A stretch of DNA of 64,000 nucleotides from Cunninghamia lanceolata (Eukaryota; Streptophyta; Pinopsida; Cupressales; Cupressaceae). Position 1 is the first letter of the stretch. Every line of letters starts with the position of its first letter. The notes beneath the pieces are model-generated. The model saw only the letters and a list, made by a program, of their open reading frames with translations, was not told where the DNA came from and did no database searches. The stretch lies in NCBI GenBank assembly GCA_027924645.1, contig BSBN01000187.1:19486001-19550000 (forward strand), in the 5' to 3' direction. Below, piece after piece: positions 34,306-45,848 of this stretch. The translations under genes and the position numbers were made by a program.

Positions 34306-35378
34306 TGTAATGGAGCTTATATTAGGTAAAAATCAGAGTTAAATACTTCAGTTTTTTGCCTTGAATCTCTTTCCAATCCTCCAGTGCCGGCATGCAACCT
34401 TTCACGTCAGCCAAAGAGGAAGATTTATCATCCAAAACAGTCCCAATCACTTGCTAACTGGTACGGCCTGCCTGGAAGATGATATGGCCAAGTAATGGTG
34501 CCTGCAATTTGTCTTTAACACTCCATAAATCTGCAATAAACTCTAAAGTTCTCTATCAATTTCTCCAAAATATTATTAGAAGAATTTCAATATTTTGCTC
34601 TTCAAACCCTTACAAAACAATCTAGAAATCACATCAATGGAGCCAAGCGTAGTTCCTAAATGAAACAACCTGCAAATCAACCAGGGAGGATCTTTCACCA
34701 CCGTAGTTGATGTCCTTCATGAGGGTTTTCGTCCCCACAAAGCTCTTGGATAAATAGAGTTCAAACCAACAACATAACCATACCAAAATTCTCAAGCATA
34801 ATGCAAATGAGCTCAAAAATGCCCTTTTGTATTTTCCCTCAAAACCCAATGCCCCCTTTTTGGAGATAAACTTTATTTTATGAAATATATTTCTCCTTCC
34901 AACTTGGGCGCCCATCTCAAAAAGGGGTCTAAGTCACTTCAGTTTTAAATAAATACTCAAGCTCACTTTAAAAATAAAACATTATAACTTAAGCATTTAT
35001 TTAAATAAACCCCCTGATTTACAGAAAGCACCGCCAAGCCATCAAATACGAAAACTGGGTGTACCATGATGTTGCTACAACCAATGGACTTAGTCGGTGC
35101 CGAAACGACTTTCTAAAAATAGACATGGGCTCCAAGAAATGTGGAGCACAGACTCAATGTCCGAAAATGTTTCTGAAAGCGTCACCATGAATCTCTCTCC
35201 AAATTGAGCTCAATGCCACAAAAAGATAGGCCACTTAAGCTGCTGACAAGTCTCCAAGAACTGTGGAGTTCCCTTACCAACCTCATGGAGTTCCCTTACC
35301 AACCTCATTAGCCTATGGGAACCCGGAGAATAGGCTAACGGTCACCAAGCTAACTAGGCTTGAGAAGGGGACATTACA
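34306..35378 (-). repeat. LTR related to the one at 10411
   Basis: In minus orientation it starts TGTAATGTCCCC (35378) and ends CTCCATTACA (34306). It holds GACGAAAACCCTC and CGGTGGTGAAAGATCC in the same order and spacing as the LTR at 10411. No matching 5-bp TSD is seen (CGGTT against CTTGG), so it is either the remaining 3' LTR of an element whose body lay to the right, or a rearranged copy. Confidence 0.6.
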
Positions 35379-35707
35379 CTTGGCTCCTATACTAGGGGAG
35401 TGCCCATAGTCCTCAAGAGCTAGAAGAAATCCTTGAACAATTAAATGAATGCAAAATGAATACAGAGAGCGCCCATTGTAGAGCCAAGTTATATTGAGAT
35501 CAATATTGGATCCTCTTATCCTACGTAGTAGAAGATACTCTAATTAAGATTTATACTCAATTGAACATTCTCTACAAAGAAAAGCACAAAACTATCCACT
35601 AGGTATTGTGAACCATTTTGATTTTCAATATTAGAGAAAATAAATTGAGGTAACGTATATGCTAGATTATCACCCCATGTAACTCTTGAGTAAAGCCCTG
35701 GCAAGCT

Positions 35708-36130
35708 ATGACAAGATTCATCTACCTTATGGATGTGGAAAATTTTGTACAACCTCTTGGGACGACCACAATTTTAGAAGAAATTAAGGAATGTCTCGTG
35801 GATTGGTCTGACAAACCAATAGAAGAGGCCACTTGGAAAAGGGAGGGAGATGGGGGTGCCCTTATGGTCTTGAACAAGCCTATGCTGCAAAAGGAAACAA
35901 TCAATTGCACGCTCAATTGAACTAATGGAAGAAAGAACAATACAATTGAGAAGTTGAGAAATTAAGGAATGTCTTCTGGATTGGTTTGACAAACCAATAG
36001 AAGAGGCCACATGGAAAAGGGAGGGAGATGGGGGTGCGCTTTTGGTCTTGAACAAGCCTATGCTACAAAAGGAAACAATCAATTGCATGTTCAATTGAAC
36101 TAATAGAGGAAAGCTTACAAGCAGAAACAA
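35708..36130 (+). pseudogene. Gypsy integrase-tail / chromodomain-like fragment, duplicated
   Basis: EEIKECLVDWSDKPIEEATWKREGD resembles the chromodomain-type end of gypsy polyproteins (xxWxxxPxEEATWE). The DNA from 35781 recurs from 35959, a 178-bp tandem duplication with a few substitutions. Nothing else of a pol gene is seen next to it. Confidence 0.5.
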
Positions 36131-36981
36131 GATAATGTATTAAAAATAAAAATTGGATGGAGAAAGAGCAAGTGATATCATATATGACAACATTGAACTT
36201 ATGACTGTCACAAAACTATTTTCTCACATTAGATAGGATTTAAGTGACGTTTATGATTTTTAAGTGTAAACATGCTGTTTTACTCTCCTGGCCAACCTAG
36301 CATTCCTTGCAGCATTAAATGACCATTAAAACCTAGCTGGGATTATCTATGCTATATTGGCCACAATAAATGCAAAGTAACTGTAAATTCCTTTAATTGT
36401 CATCTTTAATGACTATCAGGGCAGCATTAACTGTGCTTCAACATCAGCATATGGGATTAGGAGCAGAGTGAGGCAGATGTTGAGCATGGATATGCTGACA
36501 TCAATGACTGATCTGATGATGTCAGCAAGGATCTATTGTGATCTTGACTGCTGTGTTGACCATTTTAACTGCTGTATTAACCAGTTGACCATTTCATTGG
36601 CCAAATTCTTTTCTGTGATATTAGTAGAAGATATGTCTAACTATCTTTGACTGATTTTGAAGTTACTATTGCTTTGACCAAAATTTAATGCTACTGACTG
36701 AAATCTGAGTGTTAATTATATAGACTTGATAACTTGTAATTATTACTGTTTTACATTTGGGGTTGATTGTTGCTGCTTTAGTTTTCTAGGGTGACATTGT
36801 TGGGTTATGGATTTTGTGAAGTTGTTGGGAAGTTACCAAATGAAGCTATCAATGCAATGGTTTGCTGTGTGAAGTATCTAGTGAAGTGCTTGAGCCTTGA
36901 GGCATTTTTGAATGAAGTCTTCCAACCCAATAGGCAACAAGGCATTGTGATTAGTGAAGTCTTCAGACATAAATAAACCTT
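36131..36981 (+). other. Upstream region of the TRAP-alpha gene, no other gene seen
   Basis: AT-rich sequence with several TGAC/TGCT repeats (36470-36600). The promoter and 5' UTR of the gene at 36982 should lie here. A 61-codon plus-strand frame at 36791-36976 ends six bases before the proposed start codon; it has no known domain and could be 5' UTR or chance. I see no clear TATA box. Confidence 0.35.
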
Positions 36982-37033
36982 ATGAAGAGAGTTATTTCTA
37001 TTATGTTTCTTCTGCAGATATCTCTGTTTGTTT
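36982..37033 (+). CDS. SSR1: TRAP-alpha exon 1 (signal peptide)
   Basis: ATG at 36982 opens MKRVISIMFLLQISLFV, a textbook signal peptide with two basic residues and a hydrophobic core. It ends at donor GTTT|gtaaaa (37034) in phase 1, which fits the two leading bases of exon 2 (T+CT = Ser). The resulting leader continues SGIWQVASS, a plausible signal peptidase site. Intron 1 is 701 bp. The exon is too short to show as an ORF and was found from the splice phase and hydrophobicity, so the exact start is inferred. A TRAP-alpha protein needs such a cleavable signal. Confidence 0.6.
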
Positions 37034-37734
37034 GTAAAATTGAGGGAAGAAAATATATACCACGTAAAATGAAGTGATGGCCATTCCTAACGAATGCATC
37101 TAACTGCTACATCTCTTGTAAAATAATTGAACATAATTAATTTTAATGTAAGATTTTCTATCATGACTAAAGCCCTTTTTGCATTGCATTTTCTTACGTA
37201 TATGATAGGTTACACAATACCTTGAAATGATAAGACTACTGTTTACCATGCTGGGAAATAATATCATCCATTTAGAGATATTGTCATACAAAGCAGTCCT
37301 TATATTATTTAGAGGGGACCATATCACGGGAATATCATTTGTTTTTTATTTTTGACGATACTGAGGATTCTATTTTCTGTTTTAGCAACTAAATCATTTC
37401 TAGTCAGTAGAGTGTTTTAGTGTTGTACTCTTTTTGTGAACTATAATTTCATTGGGATTAGCATTGATTGGTTTGTAATGTTTGACGGATGTTGACCAAT
37501 TGTTGTAAATAAAACAGTAGAATGGGGATGATTGAAGTTTATCAATGTATTTGTGACAGGAAAGTGTTCTAAGTATTTGATAAGTTATTTGAAACAATTT
37601 AATGTGACTGATTATCTTTTTTAACTTTCAATGGACAGAAACAATTATCTTTAGGTCTTGGTGCTTAATAGTCCAGAGAGTTTGTAGACTTTGATCTTGT
37701 TGTATTACATCTGAGCTAACTTTTGTGTATATAG

Positions 37735-37905
37735 CTGGCATATGGCAGGTGGCATCATCTACTGAAGTAGAAGGGACTGATGTCACAGATGATGGAGGGG
37801 AGCTTGGGATTGTTGGAGATGGTGTCCAAGACTTTGGGGATCCAGTCCTTGGAACAGCGCCTGGAGTAGTTACAGTTTGTTTTTTCCCAAAGAGCTCTGA
37901 TAAAT
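37735..37905 (+). CDS. SSR1: TRAP-alpha exon 2 (acidic lumenal N-terminus)
   Basis: Acceptor tgtatatag|CTGGC, donor AAAT|gtacac. It encodes the strongly acidic segment typical of TRAP-alpha (TEVEGTDVTDDGGELGIVGD) and then GVQDFGDPVLGTAPGVVTVC FFPKSSDK, matching the conserved 'DFGD...APGVxTVCxFPK' of plant TRAP-alpha. An alternative acceptor at ...ggcag|GTGGC (37749) would need a phase-0 exon 1. Confidence 0.85.
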
Positions 37906-38057
37906 GTACACTGATGAATGGATCTTTCTGGACTCAACACTTTGTTCTAATATTTCAGTTGAATTTGAATTAATTATTTGTACTTTATGCTCATAAAACT
38001 TACATTTTGTATGTTTGTCACGTATCGACAATCCTGAGATCCAAGTCTGTCTTGCAG

Positions 38058-38108
38058 CGATTCCAGCAGGAGAAGAAACGGAGTTGCTTGTTGGAGTAAA
38101 TAATGATG
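38058..38108 (+). CDS. SSR1: TRAP-alpha exon 3
   Basis: Acceptor gtcttgcag|CG, donor GATG|gtaagc, 51 nt. It encodes IPAGEETELLVGVNNDG, the most conserved motif of the family's lumenal domain. Intron 2 is 152 bp and phase 1 on both sides fits. Confidence 0.92.
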
Positions 38109-38486
38109 GTAAGCTACCTCACAAATGGCGGTCCTTTGCAGTCCTTTATGGATTTAACTTTGCTTTCTTGAGTGATCAACCCAGATTTCTTTTTTGTTTA
38201 CTATGTTTATGTCTTTTGCTTTAAGTTTTTTATTTTACTTGTTTTTTCCTCATGGTTCAGAGATTAATAATTACCTATGACATTTTTGTTCCTTCAATGT
38301 CTTTGTCAAGTTTTCCAAAATTCACATAGAAGGAAATGTCTTGGCGATCATATTAGGCATGTGGATACACCATTGCATATTCTAGATACCTGCTCAGCTA
38401 GCCTGATTGCAGTTTCTTATTAATTTTTGCTATTTTTGTATTTGTGGAATTACCAAAACTATCTTTCTTTTTGTTAAAAAATACAG

Positions 38487-38575
38487 GCGAAGCACCTTTA
38501 AAGGTGCATTCCATAAAAGCCAGCATTCATTGGCCATTTGATCACAAGCTATTTGTTCAGAACCTTACAGTAAAG
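38487..38575 (+). CDS. SSR1: TRAP-alpha exon 4
   Basis: Acceptor aatacag|GC, donor AAG|gtaaat, 89 nt, ending in phase 0. It encodes EAPLKVHSIKASIHWPFDH and KLFVQNLTVK. NLT is an N-glycosylation sequon. Intron 3 is 378 bp; the following intron 4 is 20,185 bp. Confidence 0.92.
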
Positions 38576-39257
38576 GTAAATTCCTGTTCTTGTGGACTAC
38601 ATTATTTTTTGTATCATGTCTTAATATATTTTCTGTCCATGGGTTCTTTCTTACCATTTTTTGTTTGTAGTTTTATTTGTAGATTCTTCATACAAATATG
38701 TGTTACTGTGCAGAGTACAATTCTTGTTATCACACTTCCATTGCAGCTTTAAGAAAGCAATTGATTTTTTTTATCTCACTTTTAACCAATATTTTAAAAT
38801 GACACACTGTAAGGGTAGGGAACATATTTCACCATTCCTACGGGTATGGGGACATAGAGATGCAATGCCAATGCCTGAGCTTTTACCTTTGGCAGGAGAT
38901 CATTGACAATGCATTTCTTATTCTTCACTCATTCCTTGGGCATCTCTTATCCAACAGTCAACTTCTAGGGGACTTCTATCCATTTCCTATTTTTTCTCAA
39001 AAAAATTCTAAGGAAGGAGGGACATGAAACTTTTCAAGCATGGAGGTCTCAACAATCCCCACCTTAGTTAGCAAAAAACCTCTTGCAAGTGATCAGGAAA
39101 GAAGGTATATTAATGTCCATAAAGTGGTTAACGAGATTATAAAATTTGTACCATCTTGTGGAACTAGATCAAGAGAGAAGTGTCTATCCTAAATAAAAAT
39201 GCAAAGCAAAGGTATTTTAAAGACAATATTGAAAGAAAGAAAAATGGTGAAGATACC
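38576..39257. other. Intron sequence left of the retrotransposon, no gene seen
   Basis: AT-rich. The last part (39010-39250) has a readable plus-strand stretch (TLVSKKPLASDQE, YINVHKVVNEI) that might be an old fragment of a transposable-element protein, but I cannot name it. It ends in the target site ATACC (39253-39257). Confidence 0.4.
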
Positions 39258-40195
39258 TGTTGATGATTGTTTTTAGACAAGTTAACAATAGAGTAAAATA
39301 TGGAGTATCCAACTCTCTCTTGAATAAAGCCTCTCGAATGCTAAACAAAGTGATTAGACGAGATGACTCCAAGGTTCCTTTTCTTATGATTTGTGATGGA
39401 TAGCTCAATGACTTGATATGATTCCGCTGATAAACACAAAGGGACTTACACAATTGTCCAAACAACTTGTTTCAATGAAGGAGGCAAACACTTAGAGTAT
39501 CTAAGTACTACAACTTATGACGTATGATATGGCAATGAAGTACTTGATCCTAAATTCTAACAAGATGGAAAAAGAAAAGACAAAAGATAAAGGGTTCAGT
39601 GAAACTAATCTAATCCTAGATGTAAGAAATGATTACTGCTCAGGTGAAATCAACCAACTTTGCTTTGCCAAGTCCAACAACTACACAAGGTTGATGCTAT
39701 TTTCTAGGGTTATACAAGATATTCAAATCACTTATGCTCATGAGAATTCAACAAACATAAAGATCAAAGTTAAGCTCAATTCGTTCAGAGCAACCATACA
39801 TTGCAATTTGCAAGCTACAAATCACAAATGGTATGAACATATAGATTTCACCACGAAACAATAATAATCACTTTCATAAACTAACATAACATTTAAAAAA
39901 AACTTAATCTAATCTTAACATTTGAAGGAATCATAAACCATGCAACACTTAGAAACATATATAGAATCACCAAACAATGAGTCTTATATTATTTCAGAGA
40001 GCTCTTGCAACAATTTTCAGAGTCTTCAATCTTACAAATGAGAGCAAAAGGAGCTCTTATATAGACCTCAAGAATATATGAAGGGTCAAGATCGATTGGT
40101 TGACCGACTCTGAGGTGATACAAAAATGATTGATCCCATGAAGAAAAATGGGGGTCCCCATTTGGAATGGGACGATGTGTGATTTGGTCACAACA
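39258..40195 (-). repeat. 3' LTR
   Basis: 938 bp. Its open frames (39517-39864 plus, 39217-39465 minus) recur in the other LTR because it is a copy, not because they are genes. In minus orientation, TATA-like TATATAAG lies at about 40050-40060. Confidence 0.95.
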
Positions 40196-42710
40196 TTTGG
40201 CGATTCCACGGGAGAAATGCTCGCGAACATTTCAAAAATAAGGATTCAATATTGACTCAGAACTTCGAAATCATCTTCTTCAACCCATTAACCAATCAAA
40301 ACGGACTCAAAAGGGAAAGGAATCATAAATTGGATCAAGACACCGTATCTTTTGATGTATGATTAAAGTCAGATTTCAATTAAAACAGCTTCTTGAATGT
40401 TCCAAAGATAAACAGACGTCAAGTTTCAACATTTCCATGTACACCCACACACTAAATCAAATAAAGAACTTCCTGATCAAAGGATCAAACCCAATTGCCA
40501 GTGTGACTATCCGATATTTGAGGAGTAAAGTGCAAGCACTTGTGTTCATTCCCATCCCTTAGTAGCCAGGATCATCTAAGCTTACCATTCTCAAGCTATG
40601 TAAATTCATGAAAGGTGGATGAATGGATACATATACACATGAATGAAATGGGATATGCAATGACCTTGATCGGAGCGATGATGGAATGAAATGATATGGA
40701 AGTGAAAATGAAATGAAATGGAAGGAGTAAAACGAGACAAGGTGTCTCTACAGATGACGCCTGTTTACCAGGTTTTCATCATGGTACTTATCCAAGGCGC
40801 GACCAGAGGAGGTTTTCACTAGTGGATGAAATTTCTCTTTACTATTTTCATTTTTTTTTAAAAATTTTTTGTATCACCATTACACACGGCGCCTGTTTGC
40901 TAGGTTTTCACCGAAGTAACAAATAAGCAGAGCTCCAAAGTCTGAGCCTGTGGATAACACAGTAGTCCATACAAAACCATGACAAGTCAGTATACACACC
41001 GATGTAGGCAGAAAAGGACAGTGATGAAACAGTGGATTGTGACATGGATCATATAAAACGGTGGATGAAAGCGCATTCAACCATAAACCAAAGAAATGAT
41101 AGAATATGCTGAATGGCGGGAAATGGAAACGGATGATGAACAATTGAACGAAATGGAATGAAATCGTGATCAACGTCTGTTCATATCGACCTAAACCTCG
41201 AAGCTTGCAAGTGGGAAAGGGATATATAACAGGAAACGGGTATGAATGACAACTAGTAATAATACCTTCATGTTCTTCACGAATTTAGGATTTCCTTTTA
41301 ATTTTAGTTCATGGGATGAAGTAATGGATGGAATAGAAAACAAAATGGATGGATTGGATGTGGTAGTCTCTTTGAATTCAGCTTTAAGTACCCAGAGTTA
41401 CATTCTTTAAATATCTCTTATTTAGAAGTATAGAATGAAACAGTTTTGGAACATGCCTTGTTTAGACTTTTGGCATTTGTACCACGAGGCATAGATATCT
41501 ATAAATTTTCATGAATTTCTTTGTTTCATAGGTAAAGACATCCAAATATTTATTTTGCGAGCAATGGGATGGACGAGTGGATTGCAAGCTCCTTGTTCAG
41601 ACGACACTCACATTCATTGATCATGATTAGGAAATAGGTGAAAGGGATAAAGGATATAATAAGGTGATAAGAAAGGCGGAGGTGAAATGGATGACGAAAG
41701 ATATGGATAGTTACCTGCTTTTATACTTTGCATGATAATGAAGGGAAAATGATGAATTAGATGGAGTGGGTAGGAACACCAACATTTTGACCTCGACTTG
41801 TATGCAGTGGCTAAGGTCAATTGAAAAGGATATTGATATGGAAATACCCCAAATGATTCATAAGGACTTCAACTTATCCTTCTGGCGTATGCAACGAATA
41901 ACAAGACTATTCAAATGATTCCGACATCAGACTTGAATTCATTATTGGACGAAAATGAATGGAAACTTTATTGCTTTTAAATGAGGGTGATAAGTGAAAT
42001 GATAGATGGAAGTATGCAAAGATGCTTATGATGGAGCAGAATGGAAATCATGAATTACCTTGAGATGTTCACTTGATCCAGGCTCATAAAGACTTCCCTA
42101 GCAACTTCGAGATCATTAAGATGTGTAAGATATAAAACCTCAAAATACTTTAGTCAATACCGAACAATTGACTCCTCTCCCAAGGGCAAGCAATCCTGCT
42201 ATTTGACACTAGCAATGGAATCCGCGGGAAATCCATCAATCGTGACCCATGTTTCTCAAAAGAAGACATAAGAATTCATAAGATTAAGATTTGGCATTTT
42301 AAACATTATGAACAAAAGATAATAGTGTCAAGACACAATAGATGATTAGTGTCCCAGTCAAATCCAGAATTCATCTCGTCAATAAATTGAAAACCATGAT
42401 CCTTCAACTCTAAGAATTTCATGAATAAATATTTAAGAAATGAACTAACATATTCTGGCGAAATCATACCAAATGCCTGCGTAAAATCCATTGCCTCTGT
42501 ATGAATCAAGACCCCCCAAAACGACAAACCTAAATCAAACCACACTAAAAACAACTAAACTACTGAAAAGTAAGAAAAGACTTGAGTCAAATGACATCAG
42601 GACAAGCAAACCTAGTCTAAGAAAACAAAATAACAGAAAAGAAAACCTACTCTAACTATGTACAAACAAGTCCCATAGGGAACTCATGGCTGGAAGTAAT
42701 GTTTCAGAAA
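40196..42710 (-). other. Long 3' non-coding region of the element
   Basis: 2.5 kb between the integrase end and the 3' LTR, typical in position and size for Tat/Ogre elements. It is rich in GAAATGGAATGAAATGG words (about 40640-41150). A near-perfect 20-bp palindrome GAAATGCTCGCGAACATTTC lies at 40214-40233. Next to the LTR the minus strand reads CCCGTGGAATCGCCAAA, which is a poor polypurine tract. A purine run CTTGGGAGAGGAG preceded by GATTGCTTG lies far inside, at about 42174-42200 (minus). No gene seen. Confidence 0.6.
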
Positions 42711-43709
42711 CTACCCATTGACGGGCAATGGAAGGTCTTCTCTAGTCAATGTTTTCAGCTTAAAAGCATTTTCTCCCAAGATCTCAGCAATTTGATATGG
42801 ACCTTTCCAAAGATAGTCAAACTTGTCATGGTCTCCTCGTCTTTCATGTGCTTTATCCCAGTATAACACTAAATCAGAAATCCTGAACGACTTCACCTGC
42901 GCTTGGCGATCAAACCAACGTTTTACTACCCCTTGATGTTTCATGAATTTATCTAGGGCTATATCACGCTTTTCCTCCAGATGTAGCAGTTGTGATAGTC
43001 TCGTTTGCACTCTTTCATCTGCATCCAGGTATTCTTGCATGAACTGCAAGGTTGGAATCCTTAATTGTATCGGGAAGATGGGGTCTTGTCCGTAAACCAA
43101 GTGGTATGGAGAAGTACCTAGAGAAGACTTGACACGGGTTCTATCTGCCCAAAGAGCAAACTTCAGTTGCGTGTGCCAATCTCTCGGATTCTTGTCCAAC
43201 AACTTCTTGATTGCATTCAAAAGATTTTTGTTAGTAGACTTAGCTAAACCATTACCCTGTGGATAATAATTTGATGAAAATTTCAAAGTTATTCCATACT
43301 CAAAGGTCCAATTTGAAAACTTCAATGATGAAAAAGCGGGACCATTGTCGCACACAAGAGCGTTAGGACAGCCAAACCTAGTGATGATGTTATCTTCTAA
43401 ACATTTGATTACTACATCTGTAGTGCAAAGCTTTAAAGCATGGGCTTCCGACCATCTGGTACAGTAATCGGTTGCGGTTAGAATATACTTGTGTTGCGCA
43501 GAAGAAGACAGGTTGATTATACCAATAAAGTCGAGCCCCTATTTAGCAAAAGGTCTTACTTCGATGACTGGTTGTAGAGGCATCGTTGGATTCCTTTCTC
43601 TTGAAGCTGCTACTTGGCAGGTATGACAAGTCTTGATATGCTGATGAGCATCTTGAAACAAAGTTGGCCAATAATAACCTGCTCTTAATATCTGATTTGC
43701 TGTTGCCAA
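42711..43709 (-). pseudogene. Integrase
   Basis: The sequence runs from the zinc-binding HHCC part (AGYYWPTLFQDAHQH, CHTCQ; about 43690-43600) into the core: TATDYCTRW (first Asp), MCDNGPAFSS (second Asp, 43355 region), then YYPQGNGLAKSTNKNLL. At the third catalytic position the codon is AAG (Lys, about 43243) where the family has Glu. The C-terminal part (YLWKGPYQIAEI, LPVNG) ends at 42711. In-frame stops lie at 43710-43712 (TAA) and 43539-43541 (TAG). The core is recognisable, but this copy cannot be active. Confidence 0.9.
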
Positions 43710-45788
43710 TTAACCGCCATGACAAGTTCCAAACTTATCATGAAACTCCTCCATAATCTGATTAGCTTCACTTCTGCCGACACACCTCAAATAGATTCCC
43801 TCATGATTTTGTCGGAACAGAACTGATCCTTGCAACATGAAACGTCTGCTTTTGTACCTCAGTGCTCTTCTTTGTGTTGAGTTCATATAATTCAGGCATT
43901 TCTGAGACAACAAATAATAGACAATATCGTCATACCACTCATCTGGGGACATTGCCTCAGGTACATATGCCTGTTGCACCAATCCAGGACCTTCAACTGC
44001 TATAGTCTGTGTAAGCACTTGTCCTCGAACTAACTTCATCGACTGGATTTCAATATCATATTCTTGGATAGTGGCGACCCACTTGCCTCTTCTCTCACCC
44101 AATTCATTCTGCATTAACAATGTCTTGATCGCAGCATCTGGGACTATTGCATACACTCTGCTCCGCAAGATATAGTGTCTAAATTTCTTTATTGCCTTCA
44201 CCAAAGCATACGCTTGTTTCTCAACGCTAGGGTATCTTAACTCTGCATCCTTGAAAGGAGCACTCATAAATGCGATGGGATGCTCATCCTTACCTTCTGT
44301 CCTTTGAGTTAAAATTCCTGCACAAGTATGATCCGATGCAAAAGAATATAAATAAAAGGGTTTCATGTAATCCGGACTGATAAGTACAGGAGCACTAGCG
44401 ATTGCTGGCTTTATTTCTTCAAATGCTCTTTTCACTTGTGGAGTCCATTCTATCTTTGCATCCTTTTTTAACATGTCATTCAGGGGCTTGACTATCTCTG
44501 CGAACCCAGTGATAAATTTCCTTACAAAATTGATTTTGCCAAAGAAAGACTTCAATTCTTTTTTACTTGCAGGCATGCTGACCCTTTTGATGGCTTCTAC
44601 TCGGCCAGGATCGATAGAGATTTCATGTTCTGATATCACATGGCCCAGAAGCTTTCCCTGAGTCACCCCAAAAATGCATTTCTTCGGATTTAGGGAGATA
44701 CAATATGTTCTACAAGCCTTAAAAACTTTACTTAAATGATTCACATGATCTGCTCTTATTTTTGAAAATACTGTGAGATCATCCATGTAAATGATGATGC
44801 ATTTTCCAATTATGTCCCTGAAGGCAATATCCATGGCTCTCTGAAAAGTCGCTCCAGCATTAATCAATCCGAAAGGCATTCTTCTGTATGCATATGTTCC
44901 CCACTTGGTGGTGAAAGCAGTCTTCAACCGATCTTCCTCTTCTACCATTACTTGATTGTATCCAGAATATCCATCCAAAAAGGACATCATCTGTGATCCG
45001 TTTACTATCTGGAGTACTTCATCTAGTGAGGGCAAAGGATAATTGTCCTTTTCTGATGCTCTATTGAGATTTCTGAAGTCCACAAATAATCTTATCTCAC
45101 CATTTTTCTTTCTGACTAGGACTAAGTTGGCGACCCACGTCGAGTGTCTTATTGGAAAGATTATTCTGGCCTGTAACAGCTTCTTCACTTCTTGATAAAT
45201 GAGAGGTTCCAACAAAGGGTTCACTGGCCTTTGCCTTTGTCGAAATGGCCTGCTCCCTAGCTTGAGAGGGATGGTATGTGTGATAATAGATGTATCATAT
45301 GTTTTCAAATCTTCATACCCCCAAGCAATGACGTCTCGAAACTCCCTCATGCTATTGATGATACTTTCTCTTTCTTCGGGTGTACAAACCTTCTCTATGA
45401 AGACATTCTTTGTATCTTGTTCTGTTCCCAGATTAACTGCATCACATTTGTTTCCGTCTTCATTGTGATATTGAAGAGTGCTTAGCTTGTCTAAATCAAA
45501 AAGCCTTTCTAGTTCAATCATGCCTTTTGGAATAGTGTTGTTTTTTAGATTCATGACCCCATCTGGATCAAACTCAGCTTTTGCTTCACTTTCATCAATG
45601 ACTTGGGCAGTGAAAATTCTTGAATTGGTCAAAAAGTCTAATATATGCTTATCATCGTCAAAGACCTGAAAATTTGTAATGTTATCTGGCACTAAAGGGA
45701 CTGATGTCAGCTCAACCGTGAACTTCTTTAATCCTTCCATGGCTAAAGGGTCAAGAGAACTTGCAGCTTGGGCTAACGCATTGGCCAC
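43710..45788 (-). pseudogene. Reverse transcriptase and RNase H
   Basis: 692 open residues in the gag-pol frame. RT: LLQARIIFPIRHSTWVANLV, EIRLFVDFRNLNRAS, MPFGLINAGATFQRAM, and the catalytic box IIIYMDDLTVFS intact. RNase H follows: FASDHTCAGILTQ (Asp), YPSVEKQAYALVKAIKKFRHY (Glu), AIVPDAAIKTLL (Asp). The N-terminal 230 residues are the linker from the first RNase H (ANALAQAASSLDP, VNLGTEQDTKNVFIEK, FRDVIAWGYEDLKTYD). It ends at a TAA (43710-43712). The domains themselves look intact. Confidence 0.95.
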
Positions 45789-45848
45789 TTGATTCTTTGA
45801 CCTGTAGATTGACTTAATGTCGAATGCATCGAAGTCTTCGATGAGATC

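Noticed and set aside
36791..36976. 61-codon frame just before the TRAP-alpha start as an additional exon
   Set aside because: It ends in a stop six bases before the signal-peptide ATG and has no similarity to the family; more likely 5' UTR or chance.
39517..39864. 115-codon frame repeated almost identically at 49842-50189
   Set aside because: It looks conserved only because both copies are parts of the two LTRs of one element.
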